From: Streptomyces sp. NBC_01288 | GTDB taxonomy: Bacteria > Actinomycetota > Actinomycetes > Streptomycetales > Streptomycetaceae | Length of the DNA: 64,000 nucleotides | Assembly: GCF_035982055.1 (NCBI RefSeq) | Contig: NZ_CP108427.1 | Location: forward strand, 6,447,001 to 6,511,000 | Reading direction: 5' to 3' | Part shown: piece after piece, positions 1 through 7,952 of the stretch | Layout of the letters: each line of letters starts with the position of its first letter | How positions within the stretch are numbered: the stretch's first letter is position 1 | Made by a program: the position numbers and the translations under genes | Notes under the pieces: generated by a model | The model's database searches: none | What the model saw: only the letters and a program-made list of their open reading frames with translations | What the model was told of the DNA's origin: nothing

Positions 1-1
1 C

Positions 2-259
2 GAGGGCCTCATGACGGCGATCAACGCCGCCGGCGCGACCCTCGTCTACGACGCGTTGGCCCCGGACGAGCCACGCGATCCCGAGGCTCTCCGGCAGTGG
101 ATCGCGGAGGCGGAGTCCGCGCCCCCGGTGCCGCGGCACTCCCTGCCGGCCGGGCCGGACGAGGAGCCGGTACCGGAGGGGGCGGTGGTCGCGCTCACGG
201 ACTGCTTCGCCGAACTCTTCGAGACTGCCCCGGTCAGAGGACGTGCGCCGCAGGCCTGA
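2..259 (+). CDS. C-terminal end of an unrecognised protein (5'-truncated by window edge)
   Basis: An open frame with strongly GC-biased third positions runs in from the left edge (codons E-G-L-M-T...) and ends at 257-259. About 85 residues are visible: an Ala/Pro/Glu-rich, acidic tail with the segment VALTDCFAELFE near the end. I do not recognise a domain. The ATG at position 11 is probably internal rather than the start. It is convergent with the methyltransferase that ends at 267, only 7 bp away. By position it could belong to the adjacent restriction-modification cluster, because larger ATPase or Z1-helicase subunits often accompany MTase/Vsr pairs, but nothing visible proves that. Confidence 0.55.
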   Translation, partial: EGLMTAINAAGATLVYDALAPDEPRDPEALRQWIAEAESAPPVPRHSLPAGPDEEPVPEGAVVALTDCFAELFETAPVRGRAPQA

Positions 260-266
260 CGAGGGG

Positions 267-1796
267 TCATCTGCCCGTGAGCGGATGCCCCTCCCATCCA
301 CCGTGCTCGCGGAGTTCGACCGGCTTGCCGGGCTTCCACTTCTCCAGTTTCACGACGGCCCGATCCAGCCGGTCCTCGACCCCGTCGGCGCTCAGCCCGG
401 GTTCGAGGACCTGCCGCAACACGTGCAGAGCCAGTCTGGGCGGTACGGCGTTGCCGATCTGCTGCGCCACGTCGTTGCCGCGCCACGGGTACGCCACGGG
501 GAACGTCTGGAGCACCCCCGCCTCGGCGTTGTTGAAGCGGTTGAAGTCGGCGAGGTCCTTGTCGGTGCCCTTGTGGACCACCCGGTTCCGCGACACCTTG
601 CCCGTGATCGTGGCGGACGGGACGTCGTGGTCCCGTCGGCCGCGCGCCTCGGGGATGCCGCCTGTCCCGTAGTTGGAGACGACGGTGAAAGCGGGGCGAT
701 CACCCACCTTGCGTGAGATCTGCCGTGCCTTCTTGAGGGCTGTCTCCATGGAGACCCAGGGCTGTTTGAAGGGGAGGGTGTCCGCTTGACCTGTCTTCGA
801 CGGCGGGACGGAGGAACTGCTGCGGTGGTACAGCTCATGAGTCTCGGGCACCGTCGGGAGACGGCCGGTGCCGGCCCCGGGGAAGGCGGTCCGATCCAGC
901 CGGGCCATCAGGACCGCGCGCCGTCGGGTCTGCGGAACACCGAAGGCCTCGGTGTGCATGAGCTGGGTCCGGGTCCGGTAGCCGAGAGAGGCCAACACCT
1001 CGGCGTACTTCTCCCACACCGGCATGACCGCCTGCACCTGCTCCAGGACGACTGCCTCGTAGGGGGTGCATCCCGGGCGCCGGCTCCGCTCGATCACCCA
1101 CCACAGGGGTTGCAGGACCAACCCCGTGCGCTCGTCGCCCAGTTCTTCCAGCTGGATCTTCAACTTGCCGAGCTTGTTGTTCAGATCGCTGAACTCCTTG
1201 ACCAGATCACCGAGTTCGCGATCCGTGGAGTCGATCTTCTGCGGGGTCTTGAGCTGTTTCACGAACTTCTTGACCTCGTCCGGCGAGGTCCCCAGTTGGT
1301 CCAGTCTGTTCCTCATGGCCTTGCGGATCTTGGCTCTGAGCTCCTCGACCTCGCGCTTCTCGGCCTTGATCCCTTTGGCGTCGAGCTCCCGCTGTCTGAG
1401 TTCCTCGGAGATCTTTCGCCAGGTCCGGAAGATCTGCCGCCAGTCCTGCTGGTTCTCCGGGCGTACGGCCGCGTGCAGACGCTCGATGTACTCCAGAACC
1501 TTGTCCAGCGCTCTACGGCCCGCCCCGTGCCCGGCCACGGTGAAAGTCTGGCAAGGGGGTCCACCGGTCAGTACCTGGGCACGAGGGAAGAAAGCCGCGC
1601 GGTACTGCCGGACATCGCCCTGAAAAGTGTCCATCCCCGCCGCACTGCGGGTGGCGCAGGCCCCGGGATCCCATTCGATGCCGGTGACCTGATACCCCAG
1701 CACATCTGCTGCCACATCCAGTCCGCCCGGTCCCGCGAACAAGTCCAGGATATGGAAATGCGCAGGTGGGGAGTCTACCTTCTCGATGTGGCTCAT
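267..1796 (-). CDS. DNA (cytosine-5-)-methyltransferase with coiled-coil insertion
   Basis: A 509-aa C5-cytosine DNA methyltransferase that transfers methyl from SAM to cytosine in a target site. Visible motifs: SAM-binding motif I ILDLFAGPGGLD (residues 16-27), catalytic motif IV GGPPCQTFTVAG (78-89, Cys82), a motif VI variant VVLEQV (EQV instead of ENV, about 249-254), motif VIII QTRRRAVLMA (289-298) and C-terminal motif X GNAVPPRLA. Between motifs IV and VI lies a charged, Lys/Glu-rich stretch (about 118-225) with heptad-like Leu spacing that reads as a coiled coil; most family members are much shorter here. The frame stays open up to 1967, but the ATG at 1796 gives the family-like start (MSHIEK) and avoids overlapping the next methyltransferase. 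The insertion region is lower in GC than its neighbours, suggesting transfer. Confident of the family; target site unknown. Confidence 0.9.
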   Translation of the reverse strand: MSHIEKVDSPPAHFHILDLFAGPGGLDVAADVLGYQVTGIEWDPGACATRSAAGMDTFQGDVRQYRAAFFPRAQVLTGGPPCQTFTVAGHGAGRRALDKVLEYIERLHAAVRPENQQDWRQIFRTWRKISEELRQRELDAKGIKAEKREVEELRAKIRKAMRNRLDQLGTSPDEVKKFVKQLKTPQKIDSTDRELGDLVKEFSDLNNKLGKLKIQLEELGDERTGLVLQPLWWVIERSRRPGCTPYEAVVLEQVQAVMPVWEKYAEVLASLGYRTRTQLMHTEAFGVPQTRRRAVLMARLDRTAFPGAGTGRLPTVPETHELYHRSSSSVPPSKTGQADTLPFKQPWVSMETALKKARQISRKVGDRPAFTVVSNYGTGGIPEARGRRDHDVPSATITGKVSRNRVVHKGTDKDLADFNRFNNAEAGVLQTFPVAYPWRGNDVAQQIGNAVPPRLALHVLRQVLEPGLSADGVEDRLDRAVVKLEKWKPGKPVELREHGGWEGHPLTGR

Positions 1797-1843
1797 GGGC
1801 CTGAAGTTTAGACGGCGCCACCGGGGCGCTGCGTGTGTCTTGC

Positions 1844-2830
1844 TCAGGTGCGACCGGGGGAGTTCAGAGCGGTCGCGATGGCGGCTCCGAGCGCCCCTCC
1901 GACCGGTGGGGGAGTCGCGTGTCCGATCTGCCGGTACCTGGCTGTCTTCTTCCCGGTGATGTGCCACTCAGGGGGGAACGACTGGAGCAGGGCCGCCTGA
2001 TCCACCGTGATCTTCAGCATCTGTGCGGGGTCCGCCGAGCGCGGCCATCGGTACTCCGCCCCCGGCACCTCGTCGGCCAACGAGCCCGCGTTCACCCCCA
2101 TCCGCGCCCAGGCCCGCTTCGTTCCGGACGGGCCGAGATCCGCCCCGCCGCGGTTGTCCGAACCTCCGACCAGGGTGGGTGCCACGGACAGCGCCTGGGC
2201 CGCCCAGGCGTCGGCGTCGCGCCAGCCCCGGGCGCGCATCGACCGCCGCAGGGCCCGACCGACCGGGACATGCGCGTCCACCGTGGGCTCGGGCGGGGTG
2301 AAGGCGTCGAGCCATGGTTTCTTGAGCGCCACGAGAATGCCCTGCCTGCGCTCCTGCGGCACACCGAAGTCGGCCGCGTTCAGCACGAACCAGCGGAATC
2401 CGTAGCCGAGATGCGTCAGTTCGGACTGGATGAAGTCGCGGATGCCGGCGTAGGCCGGGGACTCGACGAGCGCGGGCAGATTCTCCAGCAGCAGGGCCCG
2501 CGGTTGGATCGAGTGGACCAGATAGACAGCGGCGGTGAGAAGGCGCAGCTCCTGGTCGCTGTCCGAACGCCGCACCGCGGCCGAGGACTTCACCCGCGGT
2601 AGGCCTGCCGACAGGAGGTCGACGTCGAGGGTCTCCGGGTGCTCCTCCGGAAGGAAATCGACCAGATCCTCGCGGACCACGCTCCAGTGCGGCCTGTTGG
2701 CCAGGAGCGTCTCGCAGGCCTGGAGCTTGTTGTCGAGCAGAAGCACCGGCGAGAAGCCCGCACTCTCCAGCCCGGAAGCCAATCCGCCCGCGCCCGAGCA
2801 GATGTCCACGAACCGAAGTCGGTCAGCCAT
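1844..2830 (-). CDS. DNA cytosine methyltransferase homologue lacking the catalytic cysteine
   Basis: A 328-aa protein of the C5-cytosine MTase fold. Motif I VDICSGAGGLASG is intact (about 8-20), as are ENL (116-118, motif VI), QERRQGILVAL (159-169, motif VIII) and a motif X-like IGHATPPPV near the C-terminus. At motif IV, where the family has Pro-Cys-Gln, this protein reads GLPRVKSS: Arg79 replaces the cysteine that attacks C6 of cytosine. The codon is CGG, two changes from a Cys codon, and the flanks are well ordered, so a sequencing error is unlikely. It may be a non-catalytic partner or specificity subunit for the adjacent active MTase, or a subfamily with changed chemistry. Its ATG lies inside the end of the vsr gene (8-bp overlap), so the two are probably translated together. 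The frame is open to 2995 but the ATG at 2830 starts the conserved fold. Confidence 0.85.
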   Translation of the reverse strand: MADRLRFVDICSGAGGLASGLESAGFSPVLLLDNKLQACETLLANRPHWSVVREDLVDFLPEEHPETLDVDLLSAGLPRVKSSAAVRRSDSDQELRLLTAAVYLVHSIQPRALLLENLPALVESPAYAGIRDFIQSELTHLGYGFRWFVLNAADFGVPQERRQGILVALKKPWLDAFTPPEPTVDAHVPVGRALRRSMRARGWRDADAWAAQALSVAPTLVGGSDNRGGADLGPSGTKRAWARMGVNAGSLADEVPGAEYRWPRSADPAQMLKITVDQAALLQSFPPEWHITGKKTARYRQIGHATPPPVGGALGAAIATALNSPGRT

Positions 2831-3248
2831 CAGTTCCCCCTCGGTCCGTCCGGCCGTCCTGCTCCGGCGTCCGCTGCGTCCGCCGGTCCACCACCGCGCG
2901 CACCGTGGCCGCGACCTCCTCCGCCGGCATGTGCTCCCAGAACCGCAGCACGGTCCACCCTGCCGTCCGCAGATGCTCGGTGGTCTCCCGGTCACGGGCC
3001 ATGTTCCGGTCCAACTTGGTGCGCCACCAGTCCGCGTTGGCCTTCGGGCGAGTGGCGTGCTGAGGGCAGCCGTGCCAGAAGCAGCCGTCGATGAGCACCG
3101 CGACCTTGGCCCGGGTGAAGGCCACGTCGATCCGGCGTCGGGGCATGTCCGGCACGGGGTACTCCACGCGATATCGGAGCCCGCCGGCGTGCAGCAGCCG
3201 CCGCACGGCCAGTTCGGCCTCCGTGTCCTTGCTCGCCTGTCTGCTCAT
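2823..3248 (-). CDS. vsr: Very short patch repair endonuclease (Vsr family)
   Basis: A 141-aa Vsr-type DNA mismatch endonuclease. In the family, Vsr nicks 5' of the T in T:G mismatches that arise when 5-methylcytosine deaminates, so it protects sites methylated by a partner C5 methyltransferase. Recognisable features are the N-terminal SRQASKDTEAELAVRRLLHA region, LRYRVEYPVP, the core VAVLIDGCFWHGCP with Asp and the CxxHxC metal-site residues, and DWWRTKLDRN. The start is taken at 3248 (MSRQ...), matching usual family length; an upstream ATG at 3290 would add 14 residues. The gene overlaps the start of the Cys-less methyltransferase, giving a vsr-MTase-MTase operon on the minus strand. Confidence 0.9.
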   Translation of the reverse strand: MSRQASKDTEAELAVRRLLHAGGLRYRVEYPVPDMPRRRIDVAFTRAKVAVLIDGCFWHGCPQHATRPKANADWWRTKLDRNMARDRETTEHLRTAGWTVLRFWEHMPAEEVAATVRAVVDRRTQRTPEQDGRTDRGGTDG

Positions 3249-3356
3249 GCGGGCCGATACGCCCGGAGAGGAGGGCGTCACACTGTTCACTGTCGTCCAG
3301 CCTCACGAACCCGTGATCTACGTTCCGGGGTGTCAACCTTCGGAGCCGGCACACCG

Positions 3357-4430
3357 TCAGGCTTGCCCGGTCCCGTGGCACTCCCCGTACGCATCTCCCG
3401 ACCCACACCAACAACTGGCCCCCCGCTGAGGCGGCCAAACCACAGCCCGCCCCCGCGCAGCAAGAGTGGTCGCATACTGCGGCAACAGATCAACATCCCC
3501 CGGCGAAGCTCCCTCGGACGCTGCGAACGCCTCATAAGAAGGCACAGTCCCCGTAACGATCCCAAGGTTCGGCGTCCCGCTCGCCGCCAGCTCCCGCAAC
3601 GACCCCTCTATCGTCGCGAGGTGCTCCTCGTGGGACGGGTACTCCACCGCGAGGGACTCGTACGCCCCCACCAGCTCGGCCAACTCCCCCTCGGGCCAGT
3701 GCAGTACGGCCACCGGGAATGGACGGGACAACGCCTCCCGGAACGCGCCCAGCTCCGCCCGCAGCCGCGAGATCTCGGCCTCAAGCTCCGCCGGATTGTC
3801 CGACCCCAGCGACCACACCCGCTTCGGATCATGCAGCTCGTCCAGGGACACCGGCGACGAGGAAGACGAGGAGGATGCGGGAGACAAGGAAGACGACGAG
3901 GACGCGTGGGCCGAGTGCAGCGTGTCCGCCAGCGTGTCCCACTCGTCGTGCGACACGCCCAGCATCCGCCGCACCCGGTGCCGGCCGTACAGCAACGGGT
4001 GGGTGGAGTAAGGGGGTTCGGGGACATCGGTCAGGAGCAGCGTCACGCCCTCCGTGAACGTCTCCTGCGCCGCCTCCAACTCGTCGTGGGACTCCAGGGA
4101 CTCCGCGACGATCACCCAGGGCGCGGCATCGCGGGGGGACGCGGTCCGTACCCCGTCGATGATCGCCCTGGCCTCGGCCTCGTGGCCGTACTCCCAGAGG
4201 TTCGAGGCCTTGAGGGCCCGTACCAGATGGGGGGTTTCCAGGGCGTCCGCCGATGACAGCAGGCGGTCGTAGAGCGCGGTGGCGGCGGGGCGGTCGCCGG
4301 CCAGTTCCAGGTGGGCCGCGGCCTGGAGGAGCAGAGCTTCGGCGTCCTCGGGGTAACGGGCGGCGGTCCGCTCCAGGCGGGCCGCTTCGGCGGAGTGGTC
4401 GACGTTCTCGGCGGGCGTGTCGGGGCGCAT
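3357..4430 (-). CDS. SEC-C motif protein with TPR-like N-terminal region
   Basis: A 357-aa protein. The N-terminal part (about residues 1-130) reads as TPR-like helical repeats (AEAARLERTAARYPEDAEALLLQAAAHLELAG). A Ser-rich low-complexity run near the middle (SSSSLSPASSSSSSS) is followed by a helical segment (NPAELEAEISRLRAELGAFREAL). The C-terminus ends in a SEC-C zinc motif, CWCGSGDAYGECHG, the type found at the end of SecA and in assorted adaptor proteins. The start at 4430 (MRPDTP) is chosen because the frame further upstream to 4556 lacks coding character. The exact job is unknown; SEC-C/TPR proteins in actinomycetes are uncharacterised. It stands alone between the vsr cluster and a repeat tract. 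Confidence 0.75.
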   Translation of the reverse strand: MRPDTPAENVDHSAEAARLERTAARYPEDAEALLLQAAAHLELAGDRPAATALYDRLLSSADALETPHLVRALKASNLWEYGHEAEARAIIDGVRTASPRDAAPWVIVAESLESHDELEAAQETFTEGVTLLLTDVPEPPYSTHPLLYGRHRVRRMLGVSHDEWDTLADTLHSAHASSSSSLSPASSSSSSSPVSLDELHDPKRVWSLGSDNPAELEAEISRLRAELGAFREALSRPFPVAVLHWPEGELAELVGAYESLAVEYPSHEEHLATIEGSLRELAASGTPNLGIVTGTVPSYEAFAASEGASPGDVDLLPQYATTLAARGRAVVWPPQRGASCWCGSGDAYGECHGTGQA

Positions 4431-5006
4431 GAACGACACGGTACTGCCGATGCCGACACAGATGGAGGCAAGGGCAGAGATATGCCCAGGTCGGCCGGTG
4501 AGAGTGGCGTGGGGGAGCGGTAAGGACGCCACCGGAGCCCGCCCCACGGGGAGCACGGGGTGACTTCTCGGGCTCCGCCGCCTTTACGACCGCCTCGCGT
4601 CTACACCCCTACGCCGCTACCCCGAGTCGCTTCGCCGTTGCCGACGCCCCGCCGTTGTCGGCGCCTTGCTTCTACGACCCCTGCGCCGCTACGGCCCTGC
4701 GTCGCCCCGCCCCCGCCGTCGCCCCGCCTCCACGACTTCCGCGCCTGTACGACCCCGCGCTTACCGGCGCCCCGGCCTTTCAACCCCCTCATTCTCTGCG
4801 ACCCGCACGTATACGCCCCCTGCGCTTCCGCAACCTAGCGTCGCCGAGCCCGCGCCGTCGCCCCGCTCCCACCGACCCCGCTCCCACCGACCCCGCGTCC
4901 CTACGACCCCGCGCCGCCCGGTCCTCGCCAATACCGAGCCGCCCGGCTCGCACCGACCCCGCGCCTTACGCCCTCGCGCCGCCCCGCTCTCACCAACCCC
5001 TCACCC
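4431..5006. repeat. Low-complexity C-rich tract with degenerate ~15-bp tandem repeats
   Basis: About 570 bp without a convincing gene. The plus strand is a degenerate array of units like CTACGACCCCGCGCC. A perfect tandem pair of CCCCGCTCCCACCGA sits at 4861-4875 and 4876-4890, followed by diverged copies. Purines are nearly excluded from the plus strand over long stretches. The tract runs straight into the 3' end of the MFS gene (ending 5007), whose last ~50 codons are Gly/Val-rich for the same reason. The proline-rich open frames on the plus strand here are composition artefacts. Confidence 0.7.
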
Positions 5007-6170
5007 CTACAACCCCCGCCGCCCTACGACCCCTCCCCCTCCGACTGCCTCACCCGCCCCCGCCCCCACCCCGCTCTCACCACCCCCAACCCGCACCCCC
5101 CACACCGCAACCCCCATAACCCCCACCCCCACCCCCACAATCCCCGCCCCCACAAACAACGGAGCCGCATACCCAAACCCCGCGCTGATCACCAGACCCC
5201 CCGCCCAAGCCCCCACCGCGTTCCCCACGTTCGAGGCCGACACATTCGCGCTCGCCGCCAACGGCACACCCCCGGCCGCATCCGTGACCCGCGTGATCAT
5301 CCCGGGGACGGTCGCGAACCCGAACACACCCAGCAAGAACACCAGGATCACCGAGGCCGGCCGACTGCTCGCCAGCACCCCGAACAACGTCAACGTGGTC
5401 GCCAGGCCGGCCAGGGACACCAGCAGCGTCACGTCCCGGTTGTGGTCCGCGCCCCGGCCGCCCGCGATGTTGCCGACGACCAGCCCCGTGCCGTAGACCA
5501 CCAGCAGCCACGCCACATCCGTCGGCGAGAAACCCGCGACCCGCGTGAAGGTGTACGCGAGATAGCTGAACGCGCCGAACATGCCGCCGTAGCCGAGGGC
5601 CGTGGCCGTCAGGGTCAGCCATACCTGGGTGGAGCGGAAGGCGCGCACCTGCGTGCGGAGGTCAGCGCGGCCACCCCTCCCTCCCGCCCACGCCGGGATC
5701 AGGGCGGCGATGGCGATCAGCGCCACCGCCCCGATCGCCGTGATCGCCCAGAACGTCGCCCGCCAGCCCCACCGTTCGCCGACGAGCGCGCCGAACGGGA
5801 CCCCCAGCACGTTCGCCACCGTCAGGCCGGTGAACATCAACGAGACTGCCCGCGAGGCCCGTTCGGGAGGGACCAGGCGGCGGGCGACCAAGGAGCCGAT
5901 GCCGAAGAACGAGCCGTGGCAGAGGGCCGCGACGATTCGGCCCAGCAGCATCACCCCGTATCCCGGGGCCAGCGCAGACAGCAGGTTGCCGACGACGAAC
6001 AGCGCCACCAAGCCCACCAGGACCGGCTTTTGGGGCAGGGACGCCGTCGCCGCCGTCACCGCTATCGCGCCCACCGCGACCGTCAGCGCGTAGCCGGAGA
6101 TCAGCCAGCCCGCGGCCGCCGTGGACACGTGCAGGCCGCGGCTCACCTGGGGCAGCAGCCCGGCGATCAC
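5007..6170 (-). CDS. MFS transporter (DHA1/AraJ-like), start uncertain
   Basis: A 12-TM-type major facilitator superfamily exporter of the DHA1 class; substrate unknown. Recognisable parts include GWLISGYALTVAVGA (TM2), LLGRIVAALCHGSFFG (motif-A/TM4 region) and GERWGWRATFWAITA (TM6). In-frame codons upstream of the GTG at 6170 spell GLLALALGGFGIGLTEF, which matches the conserved TM1 of this family, so the true start should lie above 6170. I find no in-frame ATG, GTG or TTG between there and the GH30 stop at 6260. Either a start inside the GH30 3' end, a rare codon or a frameshift is involved. The last ~50 residues are Gly/Val-rich repeat-derived sequence with no counterpart I recall in the family. 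It lies downstream of and co-directional with the GH30 gene. Confidence 0.75.
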   Translation of the reverse strand: MIAGLLPQVSRGLHVSTAAAGWLISGYALTVAVGAIAVTAATASLPQKPVLVGLVALFVVGNLLSALAPGYGVMLLGRIVAALCHGSFFGIGSLVARRLVPPERASRAVSLMFTGLTVANVLGVPFGALVGERWGWRATFWAITAIGAVALIAIAALIPAWAGGRGGRADLRTQVRAFRSTQVWLTLTATALGYGGMFGAFSYLAYTFTRVAGFSPTDVAWLLVVYGTGLVVGNIAGGRGADHNRDVTLLVSLAGLATTLTLFGVLASSRPASVILVFLLGVFGFATVPGMITRVTDAAGGVPLAASANVSASNVGNAVGAWAGGLVISAGFGYAAPLFVGAGIVGVGVGVMGVAVWGVRVGGGESGVGAGAGEAVGGGGVVGRRGL

Positions 6171-6259
6171 GAACTCGGTCAGGCCGATTCCGAAACCGCC
6201 GAGCGCCAGGGCGAGCAGGCCGAACCGCCCGCCGCCGTAACCGAGTTGGAGGCCCGGGG

Positions 6260-7735
6260 TCAGATCACCACTCCGTCGATCTGGAGCGTCTGCACCGCCC
6301 CCGCCGCGAACGTCGCGCTCACCGTCTTGCCGCTCACATACGTGTCCGAGTGGGAGGTGTACAAGTCACCTCCACCACCCGTCACCGTGTTCCAGCGCGG
6401 GACCAGACCGCTCGAACCACCCGCCACCGTAGTGAACTTGGACAGGTCGAAGGTCAATTTCGTCGACGACGAGCCGGTGTTGGCGGCGACGATCACCAAC
6501 CGCTTCGCCGACGCGTCGTAGCCCGCCGCCGCGTAGCTCACGCCCGTGTCCAGGATCGTCATGCCGGGGCGGATGTGGCGGCTGAACTGGGCCATCACGT
6601 AGTACTTCGTCTGGACCGCGCCGGCCGTGAGCGTGCTCTGGTCGTACGCGATCATCGCCCAGCCGGACGACGGGTCCATGACCTGCCAGTACGTCCACGC
6701 CGTGGGGTGCAGCCAGCGGAAGTCGTAGAGCAGGTTGCCGGCCATCGTCAGGCCTGTGGAGTCGCTGTCGCCCGTCTCCGAGTTCCAGAGGGCCTTGCCC
6801 GACGTCGTCACCACGTCCGTGTAGAGCAGGTCCCTACGGCCGCCCGAACCCTGGTAGCCGTGGACGTTGACCCGGTTCACGTACCCCTTCGTCGTGGACG
6901 AGAAGGCGCTCCAGGTCGTGCGCGCGAGGTCGTAGCTCGTCTCGTCGGACGCCGAGATCTTCGTGCTCGTCAGGCCTCGGCTGTCCAACTCGCTGCGCAC
7001 GTACGGGAGTACGGCCGCCTGGACCGTCGAATCCATGTGGCAGCCCTCCTGCGTACCTGTCGCCGTCCACCAGCTCGACGAGGGCTCGTTGAAGGCCTCC
7101 ACCGTCGCGAAGTTCACTCCCCAGTTGTTCTTCGCGTAGAGGGCGACGGAGGCGAGGTGGGAGGCGTGCTGGCGGTAGTTCCAGGTCTGGAGGTTGTTGC
7201 CGCCGCCGGAGGCGCCCGACGGGTTGTGGTTCGAACACATCCACCACATGGGGGAGTTGGCGAAGAGTTCGGTGGTCGCGCCCCGCGAGGTCGCCTTCAC
7301 CAGCATCGCGCGCTGGGTCGCGTCCGCGGTCCAGTCCCAGGCCGAGGACGTGGGGTCCTCGTTGTTCCAGTCCTGCCAGTAGCCCTCGATCTGCTTGAAC
7401 GCGGGGATGTTGGCGGAGGCGACCATCGACTCGCCACTCACCGCGTTCCAGCTGCACGCGCCGAGGTTGTAACGGGCGATGTTCAGGCCCAGGCCCGGCA
7501 GCGAAGTGCCGTTGTACGTCGTCGACTTGGTGGTGAAGAAGATGTCGGCGAAGTCGTCCCGGGCGCCGAAGACGTTCGCCCACCAGGCGAGCGAGGTGCC
7601 CCAGCCCTCCCAAGTGCCGTACGTCGTACCCGGGTTGACCGCGATCGTCGCGTCGGCCCGTGCGGTACCGGTCGCCAGGGCGGTGCCGAGGAGCCCACCG
7701 CCCGCTGCGGCCAGCAGGGTTCTGCGTCGGATCAT
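6260..7735 (-). CDS. Secreted GH30 glycoside hydrolase (endo-beta-1,6-galactanase type)
   Basis: A 491-aa exported glycosidase. The N-terminus MIRRRTLLAAAGGGLLGTAL...ARA is a Tat-like signal peptide. The mature part begins with GTWEGWGTSLAWWANVFG, the hallmark of GH30-type beta-galactanases and glucanases. Candidate catalytic residues are the acid/base Glu in EAFNEP and the nucleophile Glu in ALWNSETGD. A beta-sandwich side domain fills the C-terminus (VIVAANTGSSSTKLTFDLSKF). The overall pattern resembles the Streptomyces endo-beta-1,6-galactanases that attack arabinogalactan. The start is the ATG at 7735 with a GGGAG ribosome site 6-7 nt upstream; the open frame to 8092 runs back over the divergent promoter region. 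It probably acts outside the cell on plant glycans. Confidence 0.85.
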   Translation of the reverse strand: MIRRRTLLAAAGGGLLGTALATGTARADATIAVNPGTTYGTWEGWGTSLAWWANVFGARDDFADIFFTTKSTTYNGTSLPGLGLNIARYNLGACSWNAVSGESMVASANIPAFKQIEGYWQDWNNEDPTSSAWDWTADATQRAMLVKATSRGATTELFANSPMWWMCSNHNPSGASGGGNNLQTWNYRQHASHLASVALYAKNNWGVNFATVEAFNEPSSSWWTATGTQEGCHMDSTVQAAVLPYVRSELDSRGLTSTKISASDETSYDLARTTWSAFSSTTKGYVNRVNVHGYQGSGGRRDLLYTDVVTTSGKALWNSETGDSDSTGLTMAGNLLYDFRWLHPTAWTYWQVMDPSSGWAMIAYDQSTLTAGAVQTKYYVMAQFSRHIRPGMTILDTGVSYAAAGYDASAKRLVIVAANTGSSSTKLTFDLSKFTTVAGGSSGLVPRWNTVTGGGGDLYTSHSDTYVSGKTVSATFAAGAVQTLQIDGVVI

Positions 7736-7952
7736 CTCTACTCCCGATTCGCTCAACCGCCGGTCGTCCCACCGGCGTCGGCCATCCCCCCGGCTCGTGC
7801 CATCAGGAAGCATCGGGTGTGGTGCGTGAGGTTGTCGAGGGTTGCGACACCCCTTTCTAAAACCCGTGTACGAAGGATCGAACGGGCGCCCTTTCCGGTC
7901 AACGGAGCCATGCGTCTGGTGAGTTCGCGAACCGGCCCTTATCGTGCGGCCC
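7736..7952. promoter_or_regulatory. Divergent intergenic region between GH30 and class E sortase
   Basis: 217 bp separating two divergent starts. It must hold promoters for both genes. A plausible sortase promoter ends with TATCGT at 7940-7945, which would place transcription start at or just before the ATG at 7953 (leaderless). No strong operator palindrome is visible. Confidence 0.4.

Noticed and set aside
4560..5496. Proline-rich plus-strand open frames
   Set aside because: They mirror the C-rich repeat and the MFS gene on the other strand; no ribosome site, codon bias or homology.
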